Counted from the first letter of the stretch, positions 11,933 through 23,457 are shown. The stretch: 64,000 nucleotides of DNA from Vicia villosa (GCF_029867415.1 NW_026705220.1:434001-498000); one strand, 5' to 3'. Notes: generated by a model not told the origin, from the sequence alone. Made by a program: numbers and translations.

Positions 11933-13117
11933 ATGAATCCATCGTCAAGCTCTGGGAATCAAGATAATGATCGGAAACAAAAGAGAAAGGCAACTGCTGA
12001 ACCAGAGACCAAACCAAAAAGAGTAAGGATCACCTATGACCCTCTCAAAGTGTATCAACCCCTTGACGGTACCCCTCAATCACCTCCCTCTTCAAAGACC
12101 TCCACCACCTCTTCCTCCTCATTCATCCTCTCGGAACCACCTTCTTCACCATCTGATATCTCCTCTCCTTCAACCCTTCCATCAGATATTTATTTACCTC
12201 TCTCACACCCTTTTCCCACCAGAACACCTAATCCCTATAGTGTTGTTCTTCCCGACTCCAGGTTCACTGTCAACCCTCCAACCCCTACCACTCAATCATA
12301 TCTGGAGCTTTTACATTCTGATGTAAATGGCTGGTTGGAGATTCTAGGTGCTGCTCACCTTAACCATCTGGATGAGTATGCTACAAACAACCTTTGGAAT
12401 ACCTTTCGTCAGGATTTTCTGGATAAGGCTACAGACACTCAGAGAAGGATTATGTCTGAAGCTCCTGGTGTTCGTGGTCTCCGGTTGGAAGTTGGTGAAA
12501 GCAGCCATCACCATCTCCTCAGGAACAGAAGTGTTCTTGAAGGGAAGATACCAGCAGATGGGTTGGAAGAAGAAAATCTCTGCAGAGACATCGTGGTGTG
12601 GAGACCATGGTTTCCTGTGCTGACTGGAGATTTTCAGTGGCTGTTCAACTGGTTCAGAATGAACCCTTCTGAAAAAGCACCTCACATGGTCTTTCCAGTA
12701 GTGGTTTATCGTGCTGAAGTTGCTGGTCCTACTCCTCCAACAAACCTAGCAGCTATTCTTCAAGCGTTGGAAGATGGAACTTCTGAGCTGCCTGAACCAG
12801 AATATGCTAAGGCTACTTCTGAGTCAGACTCAGATGAGGAAATGGAAGATGCTCAAGCTAAAGATCTCCCAGAAGATCACCCTGCTGAAATTGCTGTCCC
12901 TTTTGGCAGAAATACTGGTGCCTCTTCTTCTGGTGAAACCTCAGCTCTGATGGAGACCTTGGAAACTCTTCATCAGAATCAAGCTATGCTGGCTTCTCGT
13001 TTGGACGCGCAAGAAGCAGCCAATGCTGAGTTTCGCTCCTTCATGGCAAGGCAAGCTACAAGCACTGACGGGATTCATGATGTTCTGGCACGGATTTTGC
13101 GTAGGCTAGGATCTTAG
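11933..13117 (+). CDS. Extra 3' ORF of element C (function unknown)
   Basis: An intact 394-codon ORF lies on the same strand, between the pol remnant and the 3' LTR, where Sireviruses often carry an additional (sometimes called envelope-like) ORF. Seen in the protein: a basic N-terminus with QKRKA and KPKRVRI, which could be a nuclear localisation signal. A Pro/Ser/Thr-rich stretch (about 45-125) follows, then a globular middle part with several Trp residues. Next is an acidic segment (SESDSDEEMED), and the C-terminus looks helical or coiled. I see no signal peptide or membrane span, which argues against an envelope role. No domain recognised. Confidence 0.8.
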   Translation: MNPSSSSGNQDNDRKQKRKATAEPETKPKRVRITYDPLKVYQPLDGTPQSPPSSKTSTTSSSSFILSEPPSSPSDISSPSTLPSDIYLPLSHPFPTRTPNPYSVVLPDSRFTVNPPTPTTQSYLELLHSDVNGWLEILGAAHLNHLDEYATNNLWNTFRQDFLDKATDTQRRIMSEAPGVRGLRLEVGESSHHHLLRNRSVLEGKIPADGLEEENLCRDIVVWRPWFPVLTGDFQWLFNWFRMNPSEKAPHMVFPVVVYRAEVAGPTPPTNLAAILQALEDGTSELPEPEYAKATSESDSDEEMEDAQAKDLPEDHPAEIAVPFGRNTGASSSGETSALMETLETLHQNQAMLASRLDAQEAANAEFRSFMARQATSTDGIHDVLARILRRLGS

Positions 13118-13752
13118 TCCTTTGGTCTTTGTAGTTTTCTTTCCTTGTTGCATCTGTTTTCCTGCATTCCTCTCCTGTAATCCTTCTTTTTGATTATAAA
13201 TGAAAAAGTTTTCTTTGATTTACATTCCAGTGATTTTATTTGTCGCTTTATTCATCTGAATCTTTTTTGCTTTTTGATGATATGACAAAAAGGGGGAGAA
13301 AGATAAATGATAAATGATTTGATTTAATCAGTTGCATTTACTAACAAGAACTGCAAGTTCTATATGGTTTAAGTGTTTTGCAGGTATAAAGAAGTGAAGA
13401 GAATCAGCAAAGCAAACACAAGAAGCAAAACCATGGAAACTGAAGCAAGCTGAGTGCTGTCAAGCTTCAGAAATCAGAAGCAAGAAAGAAGATAGAATCT
13501 GATCCATATTTGTCTATTTGTTCTGACAAAATTCTATTTGCTCTGATACATTATTTTAGCCTATATGGCTCTGATACATATCATGTGTTCAAATATACAT
13601 TTTATGTTCTGACTCGTTCATGCTGACTGTTGTCGTTTAGTTTTTGTTCTGTAACATTTCAGGATGTAGAGATGCTCAGATGATGCTCTGGTACATTCAA
13701 CAATGTTCTGATACAAATCTAGCATGAAGTGATGTTGGTAGAAATTCAAAGC
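13118..13752 (+). other. Non-coding 3' region of element C with an internal PPT-like motif
   Basis: AT-rich 3' sequence. It includes GACAAAAAGGGGGAGAAAG at about 13284-13302, which resembles the true polypurine tract more than 1 kb downstream. No gene seen. Confidence 0.7.
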
Positions 13753-14153
13753 TCTGAAGCTATCCGAGGGAAGCAGAAATCAGAAGCTGCGAATGTTCTA
13801 AAGATCCAGAAAACTCAAGTTCTGAAGCTGTCCTAAATGGAAGCAGAAATCAGAAGCTGTGAATGTTCAGAAGATCAAAGAAATTCAAGTTCTGAAGTTG
13901 TCCTAGATGGAAGCAGAAATCAGAAGCTGTGAATGTTCAGAAGATCAAAGAAATTCAAGTTCTGAAGCTGTCCTAGATGGAAGCAGAAGTCAGAAGCTGT
14001 GAATGTTCAGAAGATCAAAGAAATTCAAGTTCTGAAGCTGTCCTAGATGGAAGCAGGAATCAGAAGCTGTGAGTGTTCTAGGGATCTAAGGAAATTCTAG
14101 TTCTGAAGCTGTCCAATGGAAGCAGAAGTCAGAAGCTATGAATTCTCTGAAGA
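13753..14153 (+). repeat. 70-bp tandem repeat array of element C
   Basis: About six head-to-tail units start near 13753, 13821, 13891, 13961, 14031 and 14102, each opening TCTGAAGCTGTCC. The inner units are almost identical and the outer ones have diverged. CAGAAG-type motifs also pepper the LTR. Confidence 0.92.
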
Positions 14154-14225
14154 CAGAAGCTTATATGATCGTCTCTACCGAAATAATCAGGGAAGTCTTT
14201 TACTAAAGTTCTTCGAGTATTTATT

Positions 14226-14390
14226 TCAGGGGGAGATTATTTATCTCAGGGGGAGATTGTTAATCTCAGGGGGAGACATATTCATATGCTTATGCTATAG
14301 CTGTGTAATTTGTCTTTTGCCATCTATTCTTTCTGATCGCAAATTCATATCATTTATATATGTTTTTGTCATCATCAAAAAGGGGGAGAT
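14226..14390 (+). other. Multiple polypurine tracts of element C
   Basis: Three spaced copies of TCAGGGGGAGA lie at about 14227-14275. The PPT proper, AAAAAGGGGGAGAT, lies at 14377-14390, directly before the 3' LTR. Multiplied PPTs are known for Sireviruses. The last copy is the one that can prime plus-strand synthesis at the LTR edge. Confidence 0.85.
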
Positions 14391-15595
14391 TGTTAGAACA
14401 AGATTTGTTCTGATCAATTATCTTAGTTTTGATGATAACAATAATATGAATTTTGCTTAAGATAATATGGTACTCTAATCCATTGCAATTTCCCTTTCAG
14501 GAAATATATAAAGAGTACGCATAATTCAGCGCTCAGAAGCTGTGTCTCAAAGGGTTCAGCATGCAACATCAGAACATGGTCTGGCAAGACATCAGAAGAT
14601 GGTCGAAGCAGAATCAGAACATGGGTCTATGGAAGCATCAGAAGAACAAGAGAACAGAAGCACTGAAGTTCTGATGGTATCACGCTCAGAAGCACTTCAA
14701 GGTCAGAAGATCAGAAGATGCTATGCACCAAGCTGTTTGACTCTGATGATATTCAAACGTTGTATTCACAAACATCAGATCAGAAGGAAGTACAAGTGGC
14801 AAGCTACGCTGACTGACAAAAGGAACGTTAAAAGCTATTCTAGGCTACGTCAGTAGACACAGCGTGAACAAGGCTCGAGGTAGTTGACAAAAGCGTATAA
14901 CATTAAATGCGATGCTGTACGGAACACGCAAAGCATTAAATGCATTCAACGGTCATCTTCTCCAACGCCTATAAATATGAAGTTCTGATGAGAAGCAAGG
15001 TTAACGATTCTGAATAAAAACAACTCAAATTAACTTGCTCAATCGCTGTTCAAAATCAAAACTCAGAATCTTCATCTTCATCAAAGCTCACTACATTGCT
15101 GTTGTAATATATTAGTGAGATTAAGCTTAAACGATTAAGAGAAATATCACAGTTGTGATTATCGCTTTTAAGAAGCATTTGTAATACTCTTAGAATTACA
15201 TTAAGTTGTAAGGAACTAGAGTGATCGTGTGGATCAGAATACTCTAGGAAGTCTTAGAGGTTATCTAAGCAAGTTGTAACTAGGGTGATCGTGTGGATCA
15301 GTAGACTCTAGAAAAGTCTTAGAGGGTATCTAAGCAGTTGTTCCTGGAGTGATCAGTGTGTGATCAGAAGACTCTGGAAGACTTAGTTGCTGACTAAGTG
15401 GAAAACCATTGTAATCCGTGCGATTAGTGGATTAAATCCTCAGTTGAGGTAAATCATCTCTGCGGGGGTGGACTGGAGTAGTTTAAATAACAACGAACCA
15501 GGATAAAAATAACTGTGCAATTTATTTTTATCTGTCAAGTTTTTAAAGCTACACTTATTCAAACCCCCCCTTTCTAAGTGTTTTTCTATCCGTCA
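14391..15595 (+). repeat. 3' LTR of element C
   Basis: 1205 bp, about six differences from 6606-7810. Followed by the target-site copy ACTAC at 15596-15600. Confidence 0.95.
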
Positions 15596-15600
15596 ACTAC

Positions 15601-17819
15601 CCCCAAATTCCAAAATTCCTCCGTTGGAACAACGGAAGAAAAGAGGTTTCTGTAAATATCATGGTTTTTTAGGCCATAAAACTTCTCAATGTTTTCTTTT
15701 CAGGGATCTAATTCAAAATGCTCTCAATGATGGAAGGTTGAAGTTTGCTGACAAAACCAAGAATCAAATGAGGGTAGATTCAAATCCTCTGAACATTGCT
15801 GACGCTAGCCTCTGTGAGGTAGAAGATATCAACATGGTGGAGGCGTCTGAAGTCGAAGTTGTAGAAACTAAATCAAAGTTCAATGGAAAGCAGGCTACTG
15901 AAAGCCTAAATGGTGACATAATCTTCAATACTGATGTTGAAGAATCTTCCAAGGCAGAGATAACTGAAGCCTCGAAGGAAGAAAGCAGCGAGGCCACTGA
16001 AGACCTCAGGATGAAACTCCAGAAAATACAAATCTCTGAAGTTCCTCCAGTAGCAGTTAACATGGTCAGTGCCAGACGCCCAGTGTCTGAGTTTGGCGAA
16101 TTAGAGACTTGGTTAACAAGGCAAAATGGGGGCATCGAAGCTCCACAAAAAACTGAAAGCCTCAAAGAATATCTTTGGAAATGTCACGAGAGAAGCGGTG
16201 GTAAGAAATGGATGTGTCCAAGGTGCTCGATCATGCTGAATCGAAGAGTCGAAGCCAACTTCGAGAGGGCTCGGCGCGAAAGATGGGAACATCCAGGAAG
16301 AGAGCCAAATCCCCTGCTACAACTATATCCAAAGATGGATGAAAGCTTGGTAGGATTTTTGGTCAGATGCCACAAAGGAAACACTGAAGTTGCTCTGTGT
16401 CCCAGATGTGGGGCAGTCTATGATGAAAGACTCGCACGATCATTTGAACGCATATACTGCCATATGAGTAGGGAAACTCAGGGGTTGCGTCCTAACCTTT
16501 ATGGTTTCGACATATGGACTCCGACAAAGAGGCCTGATAGTCCACACCCTAGAGCTCGAAGAGTGACTTTCAAAGTCCCTGCGAATGCACCCAGGGATAG
16601 GTGGATACAAGCTAATGCAAGAACCAACAAATGGCGAAGCTGGGACCAAGGAGGAAGAACTGCAATGGCATATAGGAAACAATTTCAAAGACCAAATCGA
16701 GAGGCGAATCGATTGGAGAATTATAAGGGAAAAAATCCTATGTCTCGATCCCAGTGGAGAAGGCATCAGAGGATAAAAAAGTCTCAGAAGGAATACAGGC
16801 CAAGAGAAGTTGGAGAATCTAGTAGCAACCAAGTCTCATACCAGGGGGCAAAGTTAAACAAACCTCCAGTGGAACGCAGGTTGTTCGAAGCTGAGAAACT
16901 CTTAGATGAAGAAGAGAAGATGCGTTCAAATTCCTGGAAAGAAGAGGATAGAATGACAAATGATTTTGATTCCGATGGAGTGTCATCCATAAATCTTAAT
17001 TGTAATGTAGTATCTGTACTCCCTCACGAGTTTAACCAGGAAGTTGAAGTAGAAGACTGCGAAGAGGCTGATATCGAAGAAATGACAAAACACAGACCTG
17101 TGTGTTACTATGTGCTGAATAATGGTGTAGTAGAAGAACAGAATGCTTTCTTCGAAAGACCAGATGAGGGTATGCGAAACCACTTGAAGCCACTTTACAT
17201 CAGGGCGAAGATTGAGAATGTTGGTATTAATAAAGTCTTAGTTGATGGAGGAGCAGCAGTGAACCTAATGCCTCAATATATGCTGAAAAGAATTGGTATG
17301 TTCGATACAGATATAAGGCCACATAACATGGTCTTATCTAATTATGAAGGCAAAATAGGACAAACACTGGGAGTTGTTCAAGTCAATTTGACAGTAGGCT
17401 CAGTTACGAGGCCAACCATGTTTATGGTTATACCAGCAAAAGCAAACTACAACCTTTTGCTTGGTAGAGAATGGATTCATGGTGTAGCAGCTGTACCCTC
17501 AACAATGCATCAGAGGGTGACGATTTGGAGAGAAGATGGTATAGTGGAGAATATCGAAGGTGATCAGAGTTACTACATAGCTGAAGTCAACCAGGTAAAT
17601 AGAACCAACTTCGATAGGAACCTGGCAAACATAGGTCCTTGTCATGCTGCTGAAGAGATGTATGCTCTAAATAGAAATGCATTGTACTATTTGACTTTGC
17701 ATCCAAATGGATTCCAATGGGATAGAGAGATCATGGATGGTCCACCAGATCCAGCAACATTGGAGAATTATCAGACAGTACGGCCAACAGGCTGGGATGA
17801 TGACGGTAATAATGTCTGA
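15601..17819 (+). CDS. gag C-terminus and protease of element A (3' part of the split gene)
   Basis: An open frame continues the gag frame interrupted at 6605, so there is no real start here. Near its beginning is a zinc-binding motif CKYHGFLGHKTSQC, typical of Tat/Ogre Gag. A long charged linker follows with two unusual Cys-rich repeats (WKCHERSGGKKWMCPRCS and VRCHKGNTEVALCPRCG, near 16170-16420). The retropepsin-like protease is at about 17190-17480, with VDGGAAVNLMP as catalytic block and NLLLGREW downstream. The protease matures Gag-Pol. The frame ends at TGA 17817-17819, and RT begins in another frame after about 120 bp. Tat relatives may bridge such gaps by splicing or frameshifting, which I cannot prove here. 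Confidence 0.9.
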
Positions 17820-17940
17820 GTCTGTGTTCTTCGAAAAGATTTCGGCCTATGTGGCCGAGAACTAAAGAAAGGCGGCTCTCGAAGCCGAACTATCAAGTAC
17901 AAAGATAGATACAGTTCCAATCAAGGAAGGAACAACAGAA
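17820..17940 (+). other. Protease-RT linker of element A
   Basis: Short linker with the segment GGCTCTCGAAGCC (17873-17885). The matching sequence in B is fused to gag at about 32875, marking the right edge of the deletion in B. Confidence 0.7.
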
Positions 17941-18515
17941 TTGGAGATACGTACGAGTTTCGAATTCCCTGAAGACACGGCTCCAGTTGAAGAGATCATA
18001 AGAGAAGAACCAAGTCAGAGGTTAGATGCAATATACGACGAAGAACCTTTGGGATTCGAGAAAGACCCAATGGCGTCGAACATAAAGATGTTGGCCCAAG
18101 ATCCTCTTGAAGAAGTAAATCTTGGAGACAATGATCAAAAGAGAATAACATACATCAGCGCGAAACTAGAGCCTGAGTTGAAAGCAACGATCATCAAAAT
18201 GTTGAAAGACAACAGAGATTGTTTTGCTTGGGATTATGATGAGATGCCTGGTCTCGGAAGAGACTTAGTCGAATTGAAATTACCAATAAAAGAAGGGAAG
18301 AAGCCAATAAAGCAAACTCCCAGAAGATTCGCGCCAGAGATTCACTCGAAGATTAAGACAGAAGTCGAAAGACTCTTGCGTTGCAAATTTATCCGAACTA
18401 CAAGGTATGTCGAGTGGATTGCTAATATAGTACCTGTAACTAAAAAGAATGGCTCATTAAGAGTATGCATAGACTTTCGTGACCTTAATGCAGCTACTCC
18501 TAAGATGAGTATCCT
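17941..18515 (+). pseudogene. RT N-terminal part of element A (ends at a 1-nt frameshift)
   Basis: The frame holds the start of Ty3/gypsy RT, with [22 protein letters not shown], the basic RRFAPEI segment and [16 protein letters not shown]. Near 18503-18505 one G is missing relative to the same place in B (CCTAAG.ATGAG against CCTAAGGATGAG). The frame is lost and hits a stop at 18523-18525. The next frame picks up directly at 18516. This single base loss breaks pol in A. Confidence 0.92.
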
Positions 18516-21419
18516 ATGCCTGTAGCAGAAATGCTAGTAGACTCAGCCGCAGGTTTTGAGTATTTGAGCATGTTAGATGGATATTCAGGATACAATCAAA
18601 TTTTTATAGCAGAAGATGATGTATCCAAGACAGCATTTCGTTGCCCAGGAGCAATAGGCACTTACGAATGGATTGTGATGCCTTTTGGTCTGAAAAACGC
18701 TGGGGCAACTTATCAAAGAGCAATGAATTCTATATTTCATGACTTTATAGAAACTTTCATGCAAGTGTATATAGATGACATCGTGGTAAAATCTACCTCG
18801 GGTATGAGTCATCTCGATCATCTAAGCCAATCATTCGAAAGAATGAGGAAATATGGCTTGAAGATGAATCCCCTTAAATGTGCTTTCTTTGTGCAGGCAG
18901 GTGATTTCTTGGGTTTCGTAGTCCACAAAAAAGGGATAGAAATCAACCAAAACAAGACAAAAGCCATTATGGAAACCAAGTCTCCATCCACAAAGAAAGA
19001 ATTGCAGTCTTTATTGGGTAAGATAAATTTCTTGAGAAGATTTATCTCTAACTTAAGTGGATGCACCCAAGCTTTCTTGCCCCTATTACGGCTTAAGCAA
19101 GGAAAGTTCGAATGGAGTGCAGAACATCAAGAAGCTTTCGATCAAATAAAGCAATACTTGACGTGTCCACCAATTCTCATTCCCCCGAATGGGAAGAAGC
19201 ACATGCGCCTGTATATCTCAGCATCAGATAAAACAATAGGCAGCATGTTAGCCCAAGAAGATGAGAACGGCATCGAAAGAGCCATTTATTACTTAAGTAG
19301 AGTACTCAATGATGCAGAGACTAGATATACTGATATAGAAAAACTCTGCCTTTGTTTGTATTTCTCTTGTATCAAACTTAAGTATTATATAAAGCCAGTT
19401 GACGTCTACGTTTCATCTCATTGTGATGTTATTAAACACATGTTATCTAAGCCAATACTACACAGTCGGATTGGCAAGTGGGCTTTAGCCCTTACTGAAT
19501 ATTCATTAATATTTCAGCCTCTCAAGGCAATGAAAGGTCAAATTGTGTCAGATTTCATTGTTGACCATGCGGTGGTTGAGAATCATCAGCATTATGTGGA
19601 TTTGAAACCTTGGAAGTTATATTTCGATGGTTCAACACATAGAGAGGGTACTGGTGTTGGAATATTGATAATTTCTCCTGATGGAATTCCAACAAAGCTC
19701 AAGTATAAAATTGAAGGTCCATTATGCTCCAATAATGAAGCTGAATATGAAGCATTGATTGCTGGACTTGAGGCTTTGTTAGAATTGGGGGCAACCAGAG
19801 TCGAAATTAAAGGAGACTCCGAATTGGTCATCAAGCAATTGACAAAAGAGTACAAGTGTATCAAAGAGAATTTGATCATGTATTTTGTTATTGCAAATAG
19901 GCTACTCAAGAAATTTGAATATGTGGAATTAAAACACGTATCAAGAGTGAATAACCAGGAAGCAAACGACTTGGCACAATTAGCCTCAGGATATAAAGTA
20001 TCAAAAGAAAAGTTGGAAGAATTGATTGAAGTAAGAGGAAGAGCAATGTTTACTAAACTTTTGCCAAGTGATCTGGAGAACTCACGATTGGGTTATGCCA
20101 ACAAAGAACAATTCGAGGTACTGAATATAGATTCATTAACAGACACAGATTGGAGGAGTCCAATTATTAACTATCTGAAAAATCCTTCGACGGATACAGA
20201 CAGAAAAATCAAGTATAGAGCCCTGTCATATTATCTGATGGGAAATGAATTGTTCAAGAAAACTCCTGAAGGGGTATTGTTAAAATGCTTGGGAGAAGCA
20301 GAAGCATACTTGGCTCTGTCAAACGTACATAGTGGGGCATGTGGTGCACATCAAGCAGGGCACAAAATGAAATGGCTTTTGTTTCGATATGGGATGTATT
20401 GGCCTTCGATGTTAAAAGATTGCATAGAATTTGCAAAAGGGTGCCAAGAATGCCAAGAACACGCAGGTATCCAACACGCCCCAGCAAACGAACTAAGTAC
20501 GATAGTAAAACCATGGCCTTTTAGGGGATGGGCACTAGATTTGATTGGAGAAATTCACCCCAAGTCCTCTAAAGGTCAAAGATACATTTTGGTGGGAATA
20601 GACTATTTCACAAAATGGGTCGAAGCAATACCGCTGGCAAATGTGGATCAAGAGGATGTGATTGAGTTTATTCAAAAACATATTATATATAGGTTTGGAA
20701 TCCCAGAAAGCATAACAACGGATCAGGGATCAGTCTTTACTGGACGAAAAATGCAAGACTTTGCCAGAGAAATAGGTTTCAAGTTATTTACTTCTACACC
20801 TTATTATGCTCAAGCAAATGGCCAGGTTGAAGCAGCAAATAAAGTAATAATTGGCCTTATTAAGAAACATGTAGGAAAGAAACCCAAGAATTGGCATAAG
20901 ACTTTAGATCAGGCACTTTGGGCTTGTCGAACATCTCCAAAAGAAGCCACAAATACAACTCATTTTCAGTTAACGTTTGGACATGACGCAGTACTTCCAA
21001 TTGAGATATGTTTGCAATCAGTAAGAATACAAAGGCAAGCAGACATTCCTCCCAACGTATACTGGGAATTAATGATGAACGAATTGGTAGATTTGGACGA
21101 AGACAGGCTTCGAGCATTGGGAATGATAAAGAGGCAAAAGGAAAGAGTGTCCAGAGCATATAACAAAAAGGTGAAAGGTAAAACTTTTGTTAATAATGAT
21201 CTAGTTTGGAAAGTTATTCTACCTATAGATCGAAAGAATCAGGCACTTGGTAAATGGTCCCCACATTGGGAAGGACCCTTTCGAATCTTAAAAGTATTCT
21301 CGAACAATGCCTACGAAATAGAAGAGTTAGCAGAAGATCGCAGGATCTTAAGAGTGAACGGGAAATACTTGAAGAGATATAAACCTAGCATGCATGAAGT
21401 AAAGATTGCAAAGACGTAG
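18516..21419 (+). CDS. RT, RNase H, second RNase H and integrase of element A
   Basis: 967 codons, in order. RT palm with [23 protein letters not shown] and the catalytic YIDDIVV near 18768-18788. The gypsy RNase H region follows ([14 protein letters not shown], about 19210-19400). A second, archaeal-type RNase H is at about 19610-19990, with [23 protein letters not shown] and NNQEANDLA; this second domain marks the Tat lineage. Integrase starts with an HHCC zinc motif (about 20330-20465). Its core has [19 protein letters not shown] and NGQVEAANK. No chromodomain is seen. The reading frame is intact to TAG 21417-21419, but its beginning is cut off from the upstream RT by the frameshift. Confidence 0.95.
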   Translation: MPVAEMLVDSAAGFEYLSMLDGYSGYNQIFIAEDDVSKTAFRCPGAIGTYEWIVMPFGLKNAGATYQRAMNSIFHDFIETFMQVYIDDIVVKSTSGMSHLDHLSQSFERMRKYGLKMNPLKCAFFVQAGDFLGFVVHKKGIEINQNKTKAIMETKSPSTKKELQSLLGKINFLRRFISNLSGCTQAFLPLLRLKQGKFEWSAEHQEAFDQIKQYLTCPPILIPPNGKKHMRLYISASDKTIGSMLAQEDENGIERAIYYLSRVLNDAETRYTDIEKLCLCLYFSCIKLKYYIKPVDVYVSSHCDVIKHMLSKPILHSRIGKWALALTEYSLIFQPLKAMKGQIVSDFIVDHAVVENHQHYVDLKPWKLYFDGSTHREGTGVGILIISPDGIPTKLKYKIEGPLCSNNEAEYEALIAGLEALLELGATRVEIKGDSELVIKQLTKEYKCIKENLIMYFVIANRLLKKFEYVELKHVSRVNNQEANDLAQLASGYKVSKEKLEELIEVRGRAMFTKLLPSDLENSRLGYANKEQFEVLNIDSLTDTDWRSPIINYLKNPSTDTDRKIKYRALSYYLMGNELFKKTPEGVLLKCLGEAEAYLALSNVHSGACGAHQAGHKMKWLLFRYGMYWPSMLKDCIEFAKGCQECQEHAGIQHAPANELSTIVKPWPFRGWALDLIGEIHPKSSKGQRYILVGIDYFTKWVEAIPLANVDQEDVIEFIQKHIIYRFGIPESITTDQGSVFTGRKMQDFAREIGFKLFTSTPYYAQANGQVEAANKVIIGLIKKHVGKKPKNWHKTLDQALWACRTSPKEATNTTHFQLTFGHDAVLPIEICLQSVRIQRQADIPPNVYWELMMNELVDLDEDRLRALGMIKRQKERVSRAYNKKVKGKTFVNNDLVWKVILPIDRKNQALGKWSPHWEGPFRILKVFSNNAYEIEELAEDRRILRVNGKYLKRYKPSMHEVKIAKT

Positions 21420-21963
21420 ACACTCAAAGTACTACGAAAAGCCAAAATGGTCAGGCATGTGTCAAAATATACTTCACATTGATCAAAATGGCTTTAGAAT
21501 CAGAAAGAATTATGGAAAGAAAGAGTGAAGATTTTAGAAAGAGAGCAAGATTTTAGAAAGAGTGAAGATATTCTTAGTTTTCTCGGTGTAGAAGATGAAT
21601 GGAAGGCGGTATAAAGGCACAAGGTCAAACATTTAAAGGTTTAACGGAAACCCTTTTAAATCTTTTGGGTAAAACCCGAGAGACACATGGCGGTTGGTGA
21701 TTTAATCCAACGGCGGTTGAATAAGTTAGCCTTACTCCTAGTATATAGGAATAATGATCAGTAAGTAAGGTTAAAATGTGGGAGTGTAAGTTATGAGAAG
21801 ACATCTTTGAAAATGACAAGACGTTTCGGAAACAGTGTTATCAGTGATTATGACGTTAGTCAGCAGTCTTGGAACTTTCAAGGATCATAAAAACGAAATC
21901 TTATAATGACAAGAAACGCCTATTTCTGTTAACTCTCGAAACAGGCATTTATTGGGGGCAATT
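21420..21963 (+). other. 3' untranslated region of element A with relic of an antisense promoter and PPT
   Basis: From about 21620 to 21963 the sequence is the reverse complement, with substitutions, of 23458-23800 in B, which is the promoter region of the antisense plant-mobile-domain gene. The gene itself and the second antisense gene are missing. The PPT, TATTGGGGGCAATT at 21950-21963, abuts the 3' LTR. Confidence 0.8.
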
Positions 21964-22933
21964 TGTTAGCTGAAGATTTCGTTTCATATTGTTTGTCCTT
22001 CGAAGAGGTTGAGAATCGAAGGAAGAGATGGTTATTGATGGCCGTCCCTTAAAAAGTAAAAGAATGGCTACTGATGGTCATGCCTCGAAGATACAGACTT
22101 CTAAGTTCGTTGAAGATAGTGAACACTGAAAGACTAACGAAAGCATATGTCTTCGGGACTTAGACAAAAATTATAAAGTATATATTTAAGTGTTACTACT
22201 TAGCGTGTTTTCATAGTGTTTTTACACTGCCACGCGTCGAAGACGGACTCAGGCGGGAAGATTTGAAATTCGAAGACAGTATCGTAACTGTCCAAATACA
22301 GATGGCTTCGCTGGAAGTTCTGATGAGAAACGTGGCAGCAGATTAGTGTAGGACCGTTAAGGTCGAAACTAGTATAAATAGGGGTCTTTATGTTAGGATT
22401 CCGTGTGTTCATTTTGTACAAATCACTCACATATTTACTCAAGTATCAAGTGTTACGAGAAAGAGTTCGCTGAGAAAATGTACGTATGACACCACCATTT
22501 TAATACATGTGTATTGTATTTCATTTTCGAATACATTTCTGAGTTACTGCATTCTATTTATTTCTTGTCATTTACATTCCTGTATCTTTATTTTACTTTC
22601 GAATTTACTTTCATGATCATTTACTTTTAAAGTCCTTAACGTTTCTGCAGTTTAAGATTCTTTATGTTTTAACAATTTTTAAGTTTCATATGTTATGTTA
22701 TTTATTTTTCTTGTTGAAGTTATAATTACATATAACGAAGCAATTACCAAGATTCTTGAGTCGAACAATACTCATCGAAGAGGACAAATTACGAATATGA
22801 TTCAAATAAACATTGATAACAATCTTCTTGACTATGTGTCCTAGGATCAATCTAGTCGATCCTGCAAGTAACCAAATCATATTTATTATAGTTTGGAAGA
22901 CTAGCGGTTGTTTACCGGAAATCACCGTAAACA
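21964..22933 (+). repeat. 3' LTR of element A
   Basis: 970 bp, about four differences from the 5' LTR, TATA at 22373-22380. Followed by GTCAT at 22934-22938. Confidence 0.96.
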
Positions 22934-23457
22934 GTCATACGTACATTTCTCAGCGAACTCTTTCTCTTAACACTTGATACTTGAGCGATATGTGAGTAAT
23001 TTGTACAAAATGAACACCCGAAATCCTATCATTAAGACTCCTATTTATACTAAATTCGACCCTAACGGTCGTACAATAATCTAATGCCACGTTATCCACG
23101 AGAACCCTGGGGACGCCATCTGTCGATGTGCAGTTTATGGAAACCGCTTCGCAATTCAAATCTTCCCGCTCGAGTCCTTTTCGACGCGTGGCAGTATAGC
23201 TATATTCGAAATTAATGCGGAAATACACTAAGCTTCAGTACTTCATGCAATTTTCCGCGAATTGTCTAAGTCTCGGCAAAAAGTGCCTTTTGTGCTAGCA
23301 TTAACACTCCTATCTTTCGTTCCAACTTAGACATTTCTCTTGAAACATGGCCGTCAGTAGCCATCCTTAAATCTTCAAAGATGGTCTTCAGTAACCATCA
23401 TTCTTCGAACTCAAGCTTTCGAAGGTTAATCTTCCCAAACGAAATCTCCAGCCAACA
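22934..23457 (-). repeat. 3' LTR of element B, right segment
   Basis: Continuation of the LTR broken at 3630 (first five bases are the duplicated target). It matches 34511-35041 with about four differences. TATA, reversed, at 23042-23049. The minus-strand LTR begins at 23457 with TGTTGGCTGG. Confidence 0.95.

Larger units (their letters stand above)
6606..15595 (+). mobile_element. Element C: Ty1/copia Sirevirus-type (SIRE/Maximus) retrotransposon
   Basis: The LTRs are 1205 bp each (6606-7810 and 14391-15595), differ at about six positions, and run TGTTAGAAC to TCA. The target-site duplication ACTAC lies at 6601-6605 and 15596-15600. The PBS matches initiator tRNA-Met. Order is gag, protease, integrase, a vestige of RT, an extra 3' ORF, a 70-bp tandem array, repeated GGGGGAGA motifs, PPT and LTR. 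Long gag, extra 3' ORF and multiplied polypurine tracts are Sirevirus traits. Nearly all of RT and RNase H is missing, so this copy is non-autonomous. Confidence 0.95.
3631..22933 (+). mobile_element. Element A: Ty3/gypsy Tat-lineage LTR retrotransposon
   Basis: The two 970-bp LTRs (3631-4600 and 21964-22933) run TGTTAGC...TAAACA and differ at about four positions. A perfect target-site duplication GTCAT lies at 3626-3630 and 22934-22938. The target is the LTR of the related element B. Without element C the unit is about 10.3 kb. Coding order is gag, zinc-binding motif, protease, RT, RNase H, archaeal-type second RNase H, integrase, as in the Tat lineage. Defects are one nonsense codon in gag, a frame change between protease and RT, a 1-nt frameshift in RT, and the insertion of C. 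Confidence 0.96.

Noticed and set aside
11933..13117. Envelope protein call for the extra ORF of C
   Set aside because: No signal peptide, membrane span or glycoprotein pattern is visible, so only 'extra ORF' is claimed.
17820..17940. Intron between protease and RT of A, as proposed for Ogre
   Set aside because: The linker is short and I could not find a GT-AG pair that clearly restores the frame. A plain frame change cannot be excluded.
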